Notes: generated by a model from the sequence alone, not told the origin. DNA of 64,000 nucleotides from Gilliamella sp. ESL0405 (GCF_019469205.1 NZ_CP048265.1:1302001-1366000); one strand, 5' to 3'; positions 17,896 to 27,503 are shown, numbered from the stretch's first letter. A program made the numbers and translations.

Positions 17896-19167
17896 ATGTC
17901 AATTACAATATTAGGTGTTAATCATAAAACAGCGCCACTAGCTTTAAGGGAAAAATTGGCTTTTCCTAATGAATTAGTCGAACAAGCGTTATCTAGTCTT
18001 TACCAACATCCTTTAGTGGAAGGCTGTGTTATTTTATCGACTTGTAACCGAACTGAAATCTACTTAAGTTATGCGCATCAAACTGACTATTTACGGCTTA
18101 AACAGTCTGTTGAAAACTGGTTAGCGCAATTTCATCATTTTGATATCAGCCATTATCGAGATTCATTTTATTGGCATGAAGGGCAACAAGCCGTTGAACA
18201 TTTAATGTCAGTTGCCTGTGGTATCGATTCGATGATTATTGGTGAGCCGCAGATTTTAGGTCAGGTTAAGCAAGCTTATCACTATTCGCAGCAACAAAAT
18301 TGCTTATCGGTCAAATTAACTAAACTGTTTCAATCGATATTTCATGTTGCCAAAATTGTGCGTAGTCAAACCAATATTGGAGCCAATACCGCATCGGTTG
18401 CTTATGCTGCCTGTTTAGTTGCTCGCCAGTTATTTACTGATACCTCAAGCTTAAATATTATGCTGGTTGGAGCAGGGGAAACTATTGAGCTTATTGCCCG
18501 TTATTTAAAACCTCATAACTTCAATCATATCATTGTTGCTAATCGCACGGTTGAAAATGCATTAAAACTCACCACAATTGTTGATGCTGAGATGATTGCT
18601 TTATCGGATATTGCAGCTCGGCTAAGCGAGGTTGATATTGTTATTAGTTCGACAGCGAGCTTATCACCTATTATTAGTCAAACAATGGTTAAACAAGCAT
18701 TACAGGCTCGAGATTATCGGCAGATGCTATTTATCGATTTGGCGGTGCCTCGTGATATAGAAGCGACAGTCAATCAACTCAAACCTATCCATCTTTATAC
18801 TATTGATGATTTGCAACAAACGGTTGAGAATAATCTTGAACAACGTGCAATTGCCGCTCAAGAAGCCCACGCTATTATTCAACAGCAAGCGGAGGTTTTT
18901 CTTGAATGGTTAAAAGCCAGAGAAGCGGTTGATTATATCGTACAGTATCGACGTAATGCCGAAAATATTAAGCGAGAGTTAGAACTCAAGGCTCGTAACG
19001 CTATCAAACAGGGTGCGAATATCGATGAGGTATTTGCCGAATTTTCGCATCGATTAACCAATAAACTGATTCATGCGCCAACTCAAACGTTATTACACGC
19101 AGCTGCGCATGATTGTGATGATTGTTTTAAAGTACTCAGTAAAGCTTTAGGGTTAAAGGCGCATTAA
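17896..19167 (+). CDS. hemA: Glutamyl-tRNA reductase
   Basis: HemA reduces glutamyl-tRNA to glutamate-1-semialdehyde, the first committed step of tetrapyrrole synthesis. The 423-aa product has GVNHKTAPLALREKLAF at the N-terminus, the catalytic cysteine C50 in LSTCNRTEIY, the SVACGIDSMIIGEPQILGQVK motif, and an NADPH-binding VGAGETIELIARYL region. E. coli HemA is 418 aa. The usual downstream prfA and prmC are absent. AAGAAG lies 8 bp before the start. Confidence 0.97.
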   Translation: MSITILGVNHKTAPLALREKLAFPNELVEQALSSLYQHPLVEGCVILSTCNRTEIYLSYAHQTDYLRLKQSVENWLAQFHHFDISHYRDSFYWHEGQQAVEHLMSVACGIDSMIIGEPQILGQVKQAYHYSQQQNCLSVKLTKLFQSIFHVAKIVRSQTNIGANTASVAYAACLVARQLFTDTSSLNIMLVGAGETIELIARYLKPHNFNHIIVANRTVENALKLTTIVDAEMIALSDIAARLSEVDIVISSTASLSPIISQTMVKQALQARDYRQMLFIDLAVPRDIEATVNQLKPIHLYTIDDLQQTVENNLEQRAIAAQEAHAIIQQQAEVFLEWLKAREAVDYIVQYRRNAENIKRELELKARNAIKQGANIDEVFAEFSHRLTNKLIHAPTQTLLHAAAHDCDDCFKVLSKALGLKAH

Positions 19168-19203
19168 GCATCTATACAGCACCCTAAAAGGATATGGTAA
19201 AAA

Positions 19204-19458
19204 TTGGATCAGATTGAGTTTTTTGATATTCAAAGCCCTTGTAAGCGTGTTTGTGAGACCGATAAGCAAGGCTATTGTTTAACCTGCTATCGATCAAGAG
19301 CAGAGCGTTTTAACTGGTTAAAGCTATCTAATAGTCAAAAACAAGACGTGTTACGTTTATGCAAACAGCGAGCATTAAGGCGTCGCTATTTGCTGATACA
19401 GCAACAACGCCAGCAACAATCCACATCTACGACGCCACAAATGGAGCTGAACTTTTAA
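19204..19458 (+). CDS. DUF1289 (YdhL-like) small Cys-rich protein
   Basis: The 84-aa protein has SPCKRVCETDKQGYCLTCYRS, the four-cysteine C-x3-C-x7-C-x2-C signature of DUF1289, followed by RFNWLKLSNSQKQDVLRLC. It probably binds a metal; function is unknown. No ATG is in frame, so I place the start at TTG 19204, preceded by AAAAGGA about 12 bp upstream. The N-terminus DQIEFFDIQSPC resembles that of E. coli YdhL. It follows hemA after 36 bp and may be in its transcript. Confidence 0.85.
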   Translation: MDQIEFFDIQSPCKRVCETDKQGYCLTCYRSRAERFNWLKLSNSQKQDVLRLCKQRALRRRYLLIQQQRQQQSTSTTPQMELNF

Positions 19459-19488
19459 ACTGTTATCATCCTGCTAAACTCATCTTGT

Positions 19489-19517
19489 AATCCTATTAAA
19501 CTCGGAGTAGGATTTTG
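19489..19517 (+). terminator. Weak stem-loop after the DUF1289 gene
   Basis: AATCCTA and TAGGATT form a 7-bp stem with a 12-nt loop, followed by TTTTGTTA. It may end the hemA transcript. Confidence 0.4.
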
Positions 19518-19560
19518 TTATCCGTATGTGTTTTTTCACTTGGTGAATTGGGATTAAATT

Positions 19561-19803
19561 ATGAAAATGTGTATTGCCTGCGGTATGCCAATGACATCAA
19601 TCGGCGATTATCCTTTACACGATATCTCCAAAAATTATTGTAAACATTGCGCTCATCAAGACGGGACGATGAAAACGTTTGATGAAAAATGGCAGGAAGT
19701 CACATTACGTTATGCAAAAGAGCACAATATTATTTATCCGGTGGCAAAACAGACCGCTTATGTCATTCTTAAAAAATTACCGGCATGGAAACGCAAATGG
19801 TAG
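19561..19803 (+). CDS. Putative zinc-ribbon domain protein
   Basis: The 80-aa protein has CIACGMPM near the N-terminus and YCKHCAHQDG at about residues 26-35, the four cysteines of the putative zinc-ribbon family PF12674. A helical tail rich in basic residues ends KLPAWKRKW. These proteins are small, stand-alone and of unknown role. It is immediately upstream of the tRNA-Leu promoter. Confidence 0.78.
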   Translation: MKMCIACGMPMTSIGDYPLHDISKNYCKHCAHQDGTMKTFDEKWQEVTLRYAKEHNIIYPVAKQTAYVILKKLPAWKRKW

Positions 19804-19844
19804 CTGAAATTTTAGGCAACCAGAAGGCTTAACGATAATATCTG

Positions 19845-19872
19845 TTGCAGATATCGCAAAGCTTAGTATAAT
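19845..19872 (+). promoter_or_regulatory. Promoter of tRNA-Leu
   Basis: TTGCAG at 19845 and TATAAT at 19867 are spaced by 16 bp, with a GC-containing discriminator GCCAACG, about 30 bp before the tRNA. Confidence 0.65.
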
Positions 19873-19902
19873 GCCAACGTTTACTTATTTACACTTCTTA
19901 AT

Positions 19903-19989
19903 GCCAGTGTGGCGAAATTGGTAGACGCAGCGGATTCAAAATCCGCCGCCCTTAAAAGCGTGTCGGTTCGAGTCCGACCACTGGCACCA
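19903..19989 (+). tRNA. tRNA-Leu (anticodon CAA)
   Basis: The 87-nt gene folds into a class II cloverleaf: acceptor GCCAGTG pairs with CACTGGC, the anticodon stem CGGAT/ATCCG encloses TTCAAAA giving CAA, the long variable arm is GCCCTTAAAAGCGT, and the T arm has GGTTCGAGTCC. CCA is encoded at 19987-19989. It reads UUG leucine codons. Confidence 0.97.
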
Positions 19990-20074
19990 ATAAAAACAAT
20001 AATTTTCCTAATAATTTCATTTTTATAAAATCATCAAAAAAAATTAATGGCGGTTGATTTTATTTATTGTATGC

Positions 20075-20099
20075 AAAAAAGCTCGTAATCGAGTTTTTT
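20075..20099 (+). terminator. Intrinsic terminator downstream of tRNA-Leu
   Basis: An A6-(g)-CTCG-taat-CGAG-T6 hairpin lies about 85 bp past the tRNA. The flanking A and T runs allow function in both directions, so it may also end the small minus-strand operon at 20112-20705. Confidence 0.75.
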
Positions 20100-20111
20100 G
20101 TTCAATGAGAT

Positions 20112-20255
20112 TTAATATTCCACATCGAAGCGATATATAAAAAATCTTGTAGTAGAGTTGTACGGATTAGTTGGCAAGTCTTCGTATTCATTTGCTATTA
20201 ATTCAACAATATCAGTGCCACGAATTTTTGCGTTATTAGTAGCAATTATTCTTCT
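20112..20255 (-). other. -1 frame extension of the ribbon-helix-helix gene (frameshift product or relic)
   Basis: This frame has no good start of its own but is open for 47 codons and looks coding (GTDIVELIANEYEDLPTNPY, then RFFIYRFDVEY). A -1 slip on the run of seven A residues (plus-strand T7 at 20255-20261) joins the upstream ribbon-helix-helix frame to it and would give a 110-aa protein. It may be programmed frameshifting, a frameshift mutation, or a homopolymer sequencing error; the sequence alone cannot decide. Confidence 0.4.
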
Positions 20256-20443
20256 TTTTTTAATTTTTCTTTTAAAAGTTTTAGCCCTGCAAATATTGCT
20301 TCTCTCTGAGTGCCGCAAATTGCACCCATTTCCTTTAGTAAAGCGCTCTCATCTTCTGTTAAATACGCGCCCGGAAAGCGAGGACGTCCGGCATTTCTTG
20401 CTCTGTATGCTTGTTCATTTTTGCGTTGTCTTTCTCTATTCAT
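20246..20443 (-). CDS. Small ribbon-helix-helix-type DNA-binding protein
   Basis: The 65-aa protein has a very basic N-terminus (MNRERQRKNEQAYRARNAGR) followed by a short strand FPGAYLTEDES, helix SALLKEMGAI and helix TQREAIFAGLKLLKEKLK, the layout of Arc/MetJ-like repressors common on mobile elements. The start overlaps the stop of the upstream gene by 8 bp, so the two are translationally coupled. The last codons run through AAAAAAA, a potential slippery site. Its location just behind a tRNA gene fits an accessory insertion, though no integrase is present. Confidence 0.6.
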   Translation of the reverse strand: MNRERQRKNEQAYRARNAGRPRFPGAYLTEDESALLKEMGAICGTQREAIFAGLKLLKEKLKKEE

Positions 20444-20705
20444 AATTTAACTCGGAATTTTTATCGATATAGCAATCGTCACCGACTTTTGATTGAAAGC
20501 GGTACACATTAATTTTTTTACTGTTACATGTCATTAATAACAAATGTTTATTATCAAAATTTTCATTATATAATTGCCAAAATGCGATTTTGGCAATTTC
20601 AAAATTAGTTGTATTTGTTCGTGTGTCGAGTAATACCTCACTTCCGCCACGGCGTTGTTTTAACACATAAACTCTATATGTTTTTAAATTCTCAGGTGCT
20701 GCCAT
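20436..20705 (-). CDS. Hypothetical protein, 89 aa, first gene of a small accessory operon
   Basis: I do not recognise this protein. It starts MAAPENLKTYRVYVLKQRRG, is a mixture of strands and helices without membrane segments, and ends NSELNYE. Its stop overlaps the start of the ribbon-helix-helix gene (ATGAATAG), a sign of a genuine coupled pair. GAGAGTAGAG precedes the ATG. It may be a partner of the DNA-binding protein, but this is only from context. Confidence 0.5.
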   Translation of the reverse strand: MAAPENLKTYRVYVLKQRRGGSEVLLDTRTNTTNFEIAKIAFWQLYNENFDNKHLLLMTCNSKKINVYRFQSKVGDDCYIDKNSELNYE

Positions 20706-21215
20706 TCTCTACTCTCACATCATTGTATAATTTAGTCGTGCTACGATATTTGTGTCCCAGCAATAATTGTGTATTAACTCCCTGTTCTTGGTATGATCAC
20801 TCTGCTAGTGAGCGTATTTCAAAAAACTGGGTGGGTTATCGTCTTCCTAATATTTAACGGTTAAGATTGTATCACGTAATTGACAAAAATCACGATTAAG
20901 CCCCCATAAAAAACAGATTGACCGTTCTTATCTTAGCGGGATGTTTAATGCATTGTTGAGGCAGGGGGAGTGGGATCGCCCTAATCACCACTTAAACATC
21001 AAATAAACCGATGTAATAAATTATCTCTCTTTTATCGAACCGCCAAACAACGTACTTCTTAATAATTAAACCTAATAGCAAATACTCAGTTTTTACACCC
21101 CAATCTTAAGTACTTATCTCAAAAGCGAATAGGGAGTAATTGTTAAATATTCTTTAGATTTAATAAAATTTTATCCAAAATAAAGACTGGAAGAATGATT
21201 GAAATTGGTTACCTG
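20706..21215. other. Gene-poor stretch of the accessory patch
   Basis: About 500 bp without a convincing gene. A plus-strand frame ending at 20857 (…SKNWVGYRLPNI) is open for some 45 codons but has no start or family match. The rest is stop-rich. No copy of the tRNA-Leu 3' end is visible as an attachment site. Confidence 0.5.
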
Positions 21216-22100
21216 TCAGGAAGATTTTAATGCCTCTACCACCAATTTGAAAACGTTTGAGTGACCTTTACGGCTTGGGTAGTAAATATAAAAAGGTTCA
21301 TAGGTTATGGCAAATTTGGGTAAAAGTTCGATTAAGGTTCCATTAGCGAGTTCTTCTTCAACTTCAAGGCGGCCGATCCACGTGATGCCTAGCGCATCTA
21401 AGGCTGCTTGTTTGCGTATATGATTATTGGTGGTGAATTGAGAGGTTGGCTGATAATTGACGATTTTACCATTTTAGATAAATTCCCAGGTTAATTCGCT
21501 GGCATGCTGGGCTGAGATTCTTAATCCGATTAGCTGGTGTTGATCTAAATCGCTTATTTTTTCCGGTAATGTTTTATTTTTGAGGTAACTCGGGCTTGCT
21601 ACCAGTGCCATTTTTAATGGATCAGAGATTTTTACTGCTATCATCTCTTTAGGCAGATCATTGCCGATCCGACACCCCATATCATATCCTTGTTTAACAA
21701 TATCCGCCCAATTATTATCAGATTGAATTTCAATTTTAACTTGTGGATAACGTTTTAATATATGGCGCAGTTTGGGGTAAAGAATTGTTTGCGTTGCCAG
21801 ACTGGACGCATTAATTTTAATTGTTCCCGAAGGTGTACTTAGAAAGTCAGATAAGGCGTTAACTTCGTTATTAATGGAATGAAATAATGGGGCGATTTGC
21901 TTATAGAGTTGATCACCTGCTTCGGTTAACGACATGCTTCTTGTTGTTCGATTAAATAAACGAAGATTTAAACGACTTTCAAGACTCTGCATACTATGGG
22001 AGAGGGCGGAGGAAGAGACGCCTAGGGATTTTGCCGCTTTGACAAAGCTCCCGGCTTTGGCGATTGTGATAAAGTAATTTAACTCATTAAAGTTATACAT
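21216..22100 (-). pseudogene. LysR-family regulator gene interrupted by an in-frame stop
   Basis: The frame reads a normal LysR N-terminal helix-turn-helix (FVKAAKSLGVSSSALSHSMQSLE) and substrate domain for 208 codons, meets a TAA at about 21474 (…ELTWEFI-stop), then continues in the same frame with NGKIVNYQPTSQFTTNNH… to …VFKLVVEALKSS and a TGA at 21216. The full frame of 294 codons matches the usual LysR length, so a single nonsense change has split it. It is divergent from the YajO-like reductase gene, which an intact copy would be expected to control. Confidence 0.88.
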
Positions 22101-22258
22101 ATGCAGTATATTGATGAATATTATTCATGATACTATAAATCAATCACTTATTTATCTCAATCAATATTGTGATTACAATGATTTTATCAGCTAAGGGCTA
22201 TGTGCCGATCGCAAAATAGGTCTTTAGATCATCAAGTCGCAGTTAAAGAGAGGATATT

Positions 22259-23221
22259 ATGGATTATGTAAAACTAGGCAATACCGATATTAAAGTTTCA
22301 CGTTTTTGTTTGGGTTGCATGAGTTTTGGCGATCCAGCCAGTAAAATGCACGCTTGGACGCTCAATCCGGATGAGAGTGAAACAATTATTAAGCATGCAC
22401 TTGATTTAGGCATTAATTTTTTTGATACCGCAAATACCTACTCGGCCGGCACCAGTGAAGAATATGTAGGTCGAGCAATTAAGAGAAATATTCAGCGAGA
22501 TAAGGTGGTTTTAGCCACTAAAGTCTATTTTAATGAAGGTCATTTATCTAAGGGCGCGATTGAAAAAGAGATTGAAGGCTCGTTAAAAAGACTAGGTACC
22601 GATTATATTGATTTGTATATTATTCACCGTTTTGACTATAGTACGCCAATTGAAGAGACCATGGAAGCATTGCACAAGCTGGTTAAAGCCGGGAAAGTAA
22701 GAGCTTTAGGCGCATCCGCTATGTATGGCTATCAATTTTTTAATCTGCAACTTGCCGCTGAAAAAAACGGCTGGACCAAGTTTGTGTCGATGCAAAATCA
22801 CTATAATTTATTATATCGTGAAGACGAGCGTGAATTGATTCCGATTTGTAAACAATTTAATGTTTCATTAACGCCGTATAGTCCTTTAGCTGCGGGTAGG
22901 TTGGCACGCTCGCAATGGCATACCGATACGTTACGTAGCCAAACAGATCAAACCGCTATCGCCAAATATGACGGAATGGAGAGCGCCGATATAAAAATTG
23001 TGCAAAGAGTGCAGGAACTTGCCGAAAAACATCATGTCACTATGACGCAAATTGCTTTAGCATGGCAATTTGCCAAAGGAGTGACGTCACCAATTGTTGG
23101 TGCCACAAAAACACAATATCTTGATGATGCTGTCGGAGCTTTGTCGGTATCATTATCCGATGACGAGATAACCTATCTTGAAGAGCTTTATGTAGCGCAT
23201 CCAATTGTCGGCGCACTTTAA
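22259..23221 (+). CDS. Aldo/keto reductase, YajO-like
   Basis: The 320-aa TIM-barrel oxidoreductase has LCLGCMSFGDP-like residues at the start, the catalytic tetrad D55, Y60 (FFDTANTYSAG), K87 (LATKV) and H123 (IIHRFD), and the NADPH-binding SPIVGATKTQYLDD region. It closely resembles E. coli YajO (324 aa), ending HPIVG. Substrates are aldehydes or keto compounds; the physiological one is unknown. The divergent LysR gene is broken, so regulation may be lost. AGAGAGGATATT precedes the start. Confidence 0.9.
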   Translation: MDYVKLGNTDIKVSRFCLGCMSFGDPASKMHAWTLNPDESETIIKHALDLGINFFDTANTYSAGTSEEYVGRAIKRNIQRDKVVLATKVYFNEGHLSKGAIEKEIEGSLKRLGTDYIDLYIIHRFDYSTPIEETMEALHKLVKAGKVRALGASAMYGYQFFNLQLAAEKNGWTKFVSMQNHYNLLYREDERELIPICKQFNVSLTPYSPLAAGRLARSQWHTDTLRSQTDQTAIAKYDGMESADIKIVQRVQELAEKHHVTMTQIALAWQFAKGVTSPIVGATKTQYLDDAVGALSVSLSDDEITYLEELYVAHPIVGAL

Positions 23222-23243
23222 TTTTTTGTTTTAGATTTGTGAT

Positions 23244-23278
23244 TTACTGACAAATATCAAGGTGATATTTGTCAGTAA
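23244..23278. terminator. Perfect 16-bp inverted repeat between convergent genes
   Basis: TTACTGACAAATATCA pairs with TGATATTTGTCAGTAA around a 3-nt loop, between the AKR and dsdA stops. The stem is strong but no T-run follows on either side, so termination is likely rather than certain. Confidence 0.6.
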
Positions 23279-23286
23279 GGGAAGTT

Positions 23287-24618
23287 TTAACTTCTTCCCG
23301 CTTGCAAATATTTTTGCATCTCTTCACTTGGTACCATTCCACCGCCGGTTGCCCAAACAAGGTGGGTTGCATTTTGCAACTGTTCAGCGGTAAATTGCAT
23401 ACGCTCTAAGTATGGCGCATCGCTTGTTACCACAATTGGCCCTAACATTCCGGCCAGTGCTGAAGGTTCAAGTTGAATATGTTCAGTTTTATCAAGTAAT
23501 GCCAATAGATCATACATGTCCTGATCTGACAGCGTATAATAGCCGTCTAACAGACGTTCCATCGCTCTACCGACAAATCCTGAAGCTCGTCCAACTGCTA
23601 AGCCGTCCGCTGCTGTAAGATTATCAATGCCGATATCTTGTACCGCGATTTCATCGTGCAGACCGGTATAGACACCTAATAGCATACAAGGCGAGTGGGT
23701 TGGTTCGGCAAAAATACAATGAACATTATCACCAAATGCCATTTTTAGCCCAAAAGCAACACCGCCCGGTCCACCCCCAACGCCACAAGGCAGATAGACA
23801 AATAACGGATGCTGTTTATCGACTTTAATACCCATATGATCGAACTGTTGTTTTAATCGTTCTCCGGCAACCGAATAGCCTAAAAATAGTGTTGTTGAAT
23901 TTTCATCATCAATAAAGAAACATTTAGGATCGGATTGTGCCGCTTTTCGCCCTTGTTCAACAGCTACGCCATAATCTTGTTCATATTCGACAACGTTAAC
24001 CCCGTGTGAACGTAATTTCTGTTTTTTCCATTCACGGGCATCGGCTGACATATGAACACTGACTTTAAACCCTAATTTGGCACTCATAATACCAATAGAT
24101 AAGCCAAGATTACCGGTTGAACCGACTGCAATACTGTATTGACTAAAAAACTGTTTGAAATCATCAGAGAACAACTTGCTATAGTCATCGTTTTTAGTGA
24201 GTAAACCATTTTCAATTGCCAATTTTTCAGCATGGGTTAACACTTCATAAATGCCCCCTCGTGCTTTAATCGACCCCGAAATAGGTAAATGGCTGTCTTT
24301 CTTTAAAAATAGCTGACCGGCAAAATTGGTTTTATAACGCTCTTCCATTGCTTTTTTCATATTGGCAATTTCAACAACTGGCGATTCAATAATCCCTTGT
24401 GTTGCTGCAGTTTCCGGAAACGCTAAAGCAAGATATGGTGCAAAGCGTTTTAGCCGTTCGCTGGCATCGGTAATATCCGTTTGATCAAGCCCGACGTAAG
24501 GAAGGGCAATGTCCAATGTGGTTATATTGGGATTGAACCAACTGCATGGTTGAAGTTTGATCAGTTTATCTACTAGTGGTTTATCATTAACTAGTGCTTT
24601 CGTATCGATTTGACTCAT
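23287..24618 (-). CDS. dsdA: D-serine dehydratase (D-serine ammonia-lyase)
   Basis: DsdA is a PLP enzyme that turns D-serine into pyruvate and ammonia. The 443-aa product is nearly the E. coli length (442). PLP lysine K118 lies in SGSIKARGG, the glycine-rich phosphate loop is [13 protein letters not shown], and [14 protein letters not shown] and [10 protein letters not shown] are family blocks. The start at 24618 is set by AAGGAG six bases upstream; an earlier in-frame ATG at 24642 lacks this. It follows dsdX closely in the same transcript. Confidence 0.97.
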   Translation of the reverse strand: MSQIDTKALVNDKPLVDKLIKLQPCSWFNPNITTLDIALPYVGLDQTDITDASERLKRFAPYLALAFPETAATQGIIESPVVEIANMKKAMEERYKTNFAGQLFLKKDSHLPISGSIKARGGIYEVLTHAEKLAIENGLLTKNDDYSKLFSDDFKQFFSQYSIAVGSTGNLGLSIGIMSAKLGFKVSVHMSADAREWKKQKLRSHGVNVVEYEQDYGVAVEQGRKAAQSDPKCFFIDDENSTTLFLGYSVAGERLKQQFDHMGIKVDKQHPLFVYLPCGVGGGPGGVAFGLKMAFGDNVHCIFAEPTHSPCMLLGVYTGLHDEIAVQDIGIDNLTAADGLAVGRASGFVGRAMERLLDGYYTLSDQDMYDLLALLDKTEHIQLEPSALAGMLGPIVVTSDAPYLERMQFTAEQLQNATHLVWATGGGMVPSEEMQKYLQAGRS

Positions 24619-24641
24619 ATACGCTCCTTGTTGTTGAATCA

Positions 24642-25982
24642 TTAAATAAAATTAGATAACACGAAAGTGCCTATTAGTGCAACAATTGATGCAATAAAGG
24701 TGGCTGTTGTGTAATACTTGAAAATTTCGCTCATTGTTGCTCCGCAATATTGTTTGACGAGCCAAAATAGTGAGTCAGTGACAATCGTACAACCAATGGC
24801 GCCAGATCCAATAGCTAATGTGATAATCTCCGGACTGATACCGGGATACATCGCCATCATTGGCGAAACAATAGCCGTTGCCCCCATCATGGCAACTGTC
24901 GCTGAGCCTACAGCGGCATGTAAGATAATGGCGACTAACCAGGCTAATAAAATAGGGTGCATATCCAGATGTGATAAGATGCCCGCTAAACTATCACTTA
25001 ATCCACTGGCTTTTAAGATACCATTAAATGCGCCGCCAGCCCCAATAATTAACAGAATATTGGCAATAGATGAAAAACAATCTTCTGTTTTTGTCAATAA
25101 TGTTGCCATGCTCATATGGCGCTTAATACCTAGAATATAATAGGCGACAAATGCAGCAATAAACATAGCGGTAATTGGATTACCGATAAATTCAAGTATG
25201 GAGTAGACGGTGCTGGTTTTGTCCATATTTAATTCAGCAGTGGTTTTAATCAACATTAGAATAATAGGCAGTAACACGGTAAACAGGGTTGCGCCTAATG
25301 AAGGTAACTCCTCTTCAGTTCGCACTTTTAAATCGGAAAATTGTTCCGGTACAGCTTTGAAGGGAATTTTATTTTTAATCATTCGTAAAAAAATCGGCCC
25401 GCCCGCTAATGACGCAATTAATCCGATAATTAAACCATAAATAATCACACTACCAATATCGGCGCCTAATGCATTGGTGACATATAATGCAGCAGGGTGT
25501 GGTGGTACAATGCAGTGCACTGCCATTAACGCAGTACATAAAGGGATGGCTAACAATAATAACGAGGTTTTGGTTTTTTTAGCTATTGAGAATGCTAACG
25601 GGATAAGTAATACAACCCCAACCTCAACAAATAGAGTGATACCACAGATCAAGCCGACTAACACCATAATGACATCAGGGGATAACCAACGGCATTTTTG
25701 TAGGGTGATCCCAATGCGCTCTGCGGCACCGGAAATCTCCATCATTTTACCTAAAATTGTTCCTAAACCGATGACGGCAGCTAAAAAACCCAGCGTGCCA
25801 CCGATGCCATCTTGAATCGATGATATCATTGTTAGTGGTTTCATTCCCATTAAAGCACCCACATAAAAACTGGATAATAATAAAGCTAAAAAAGGATGAA
25901 GTTTACATTTGACGATACTAATTACAATTAACAAAATACTTGTTACTAAAACACCTAAAACCCAAAATTGTGAATCCATCAT
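24642..25982 (-). CDS. dsdX: D-serine transporter DsdX (GntP family)
   Basis: DsdX is an inner-membrane D-serine symporter of the gluconate permease family. The 446-aa protein (E. coli 445) is almost entirely hydrophobic helices, with LTPxHPxP-type block [20 protein letters not shown] in the first half and [18 protein letters not shown] in the second. Two consecutive ATGs at 25982 and 25979 are both possible after AAGGAA. It is the first gene of the dsdXA operon, divergent from dsdC. Confidence 0.95.
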   Translation of the reverse strand: MMDSQFWVLGVLVTSILLIVISIVKCKLHPFLALLLSSFYVGALMGMKPLTMISSIQDGIGGTLGFLAAVIGLGTILGKMMEISGAAERIGITLQKCRWLSPDVIMVLVGLICGITLFVEVGVVLLIPLAFSIAKKTKTSLLLLAIPLCTALMAVHCIVPPHPAALYVTNALGADIGSVIIYGLIIGLIASLAGGPIFLRMIKNKIPFKAVPEQFSDLKVRTEEELPSLGATLFTVLLPIILMLIKTTAELNMDKTSTVYSILEFIGNPITAMFIAAFVAYYILGIKRHMSMATLLTKTEDCFSSIANILLIIGAGGAFNGILKASGLSDSLAGILSHLDMHPILLAWLVAIILHAAVGSATVAMMGATAIVSPMMAMYPGISPEIITLAIGSGAIGCTIVTDSLFWLVKQYCGATMSEIFKYYTTATFIASIVALIGTFVLSNFI

Positions 25983-26085
25983 GTTTTCCTTGTATAGTAA
26001 AGAGTGAGTGAGTATTAGATTTTAAGCATCCCAAACTGACAAATGATTAATAATCACGTTAGCATGAACTAGTTTCAGTTAAAGA

Positions 26086-26101
26086 TGTGATTTGTATCAT
26101 G
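26086..26101. promoter_or_regulatory. Candidate CRP site in the dsdC-dsdX divergent region
   Basis: TGTGATTTGTATCATG keeps TGTGA-N6-TCA of the CRP consensus. It lies about 105 bp from the dsdX start and 84 bp from dsdC. In E. coli dsdXA needs both DsdC and cAMP-CRP, which makes the site plausible. Confidence 0.4.
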
Positions 26102-26184
26102 AAATTAATAATTTGTGATCAATTGGATATGTTTTCAGCAATATTTATAGTTTAATAACGGAATTTTTCAGAAAGGAGAGAGTA

Positions 26185-27132
26185 ATGTTTGATGATGATC
26201 GCATTTTTACAACTAATCGATTGGTTTCACGTTATCAATTAGCAAAGTTTCACACTTTTGAAGCAGCCGCGCGTTACTGTTCTTTTATTCAAGCAGCTGA
26301 TGAGTTATGTATTAGTCCGAGTGCTGTTAGTCATCAAATTAATAAGCTGGAGGAGGAGTTAGGATTTAAACTGTTTATTCGGTCACATCGGCGTATTAAA
26401 TTAACCAATGACGGTGAAAATCTATTTAATATTCTAAAAAAATCTTTGGCTCAGTTAAATAAAGAGATTTTAGAAATCAAAAGTCAGGAGTTAGCCGGCC
26501 AATTAACGATTTATGCCAGACCGACTTTTGCTCAAGGTTGGCTGGTGCCTAGAATCTCAGAATTCATTACCAAACACCCGTATATCACGGTCAATATTTT
26601 AACAGGTAATGAAATGATTAATTTTAACCAGCATCGCATTGATCTGGCGATCTATTATGATGATTTAGAACATAAGGATTTAAATTGTTACCATTTAATG
26701 CATGAATCGATTACCCCTGTTTGTAGTGCAAAGTATGCAGAGAGATATAATTTAAATGATCACTTTGATAACCTTAAACACTGTTTTTTATTACACGATT
26801 ATCAAGCATGGGGTTATGATTCAAACTTTGATGAATGGGAGACATGGCAGCGACAATTTAATCTAAATTATGATTTTTATTCAATTCCGATGATGTTATT
26901 TGACCGTTCTGATTTGGCGTTAACCGCAGCTATGAATCATACCGGTATTGCAATGGGGCGGCATCATATCATTAAAAAATACATTGAGTCGGGTGAATTG
27001 ATTATCCCGTTCCCGGATATGGTTGCAACTTGCAAACAGCGTTACTATATTATTACCGGAAGTAACCAGCGTAATCCTAAAATAAGGGCTTTTATTAAAT
27101 GGGTGAAAGAGAGTATGAATCGAATTAATTAG
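26185..27132 (+). CDS. dsdC: LysR-type D-serine regulator DsdC
   Basis: DsdC activates dsdXA in the presence of D-serine. The 315-aa protein (E. coli 311) has an N-terminal helix-turn-helix with LAKFHTFEAAARYCSFIQAADELCISPS and the DsdC-specific blocks ARPTFAQGWLVPRI, IDLAIYYDD, CFLLHDYQAWGYDS and FDRSDLALTAAMNHTGIAMGR. Together with the divergent dsdXA this is the classic arrangement. AGAAAGGAGAG gives a strong ribosome site just before ATG 26185. Confidence 0.95.
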   Translation: MFDDDRIFTTNRLVSRYQLAKFHTFEAAARYCSFIQAADELCISPSAVSHQINKLEEELGFKLFIRSHRRIKLTNDGENLFNILKKSLAQLNKEILEIKSQELAGQLTIYARPTFAQGWLVPRISEFITKHPYITVNILTGNEMINFNQHRIDLAIYYDDLEHKDLNCYHLMHESITPVCSAKYAERYNLNDHFDNLKHCFLLHDYQAWGYDSNFDEWETWQRQFNLNYDFYSIPMMLFDRSDLALTAAMNHTGIAMGRHHIIKKYIESGELIIPFPDMVATCKQRYYIITGSNQRNPKIRAFIKWVKESMNRIN

Positions 27133-27503
27133 ATTTTACATGCAGGTTAGACGGTTATTTAGGACAGATTTATCAATAGTGCGATAAAATAGCGTTATTA
27201 TTTGTAATCTCCCTTCAATAACACCACGCCTTACTTGATTAAAAACTTATTTAATTTTTGTTTGACTTTATACCTTTTTGTTATTATTAATGAATCGCTT
27301 TGATGTTTCTGTTTCACTTAAGCATAAACATCAGAGCAATTTAATTTTTAATCAATATATATTCTTTATTAGAATAACTATATAATTTTTCTGTATTATC
27401 ACGTTTTATCATACCTATCTATAATGTTATTACGATAAGTAATACACATTTTCCTAAATGAGTTTAACGATTCATTTAATCAATAGAATAAAAAGGAGTA
27501 ATA
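27133..27503. other. AT-rich intergenic region before the MetQ-like gene
   Basis: A 371-bp stretch without an ORF. A stem TGATGTTT/AAACATCA (27301-27333) with a long loop may be a weak terminator. No convincing MetJ box or SAM riboswitch was seen upstream of the MetQ-like gene. Confidence 0.5.

Noticed and set aside
20609-20857. Plus-strand 82-codon frame with a Cys-rich end
   Set aside because: Its first half is antisense to the coupled small gene at 20436-20705; no ribosome site and no family match, so not called as a gene.
19903-20900. Integrated element at tRNA-Leu
   Set aside because: No integrase and no duplicated tRNA 3' end were found; only context suggests insertion.
24619-24642. 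Upstream start for dsdA
   Set aside because: AAGGAG lies just before ATG 24618, and the shorter form fits DsdA length.
27133-27503. MetJ operator or SAM riboswitch before the MetQ-like gene
   Set aside because: Only isolated partial matches; no tandem AGACGTCT boxes and no riboswitch architecture.
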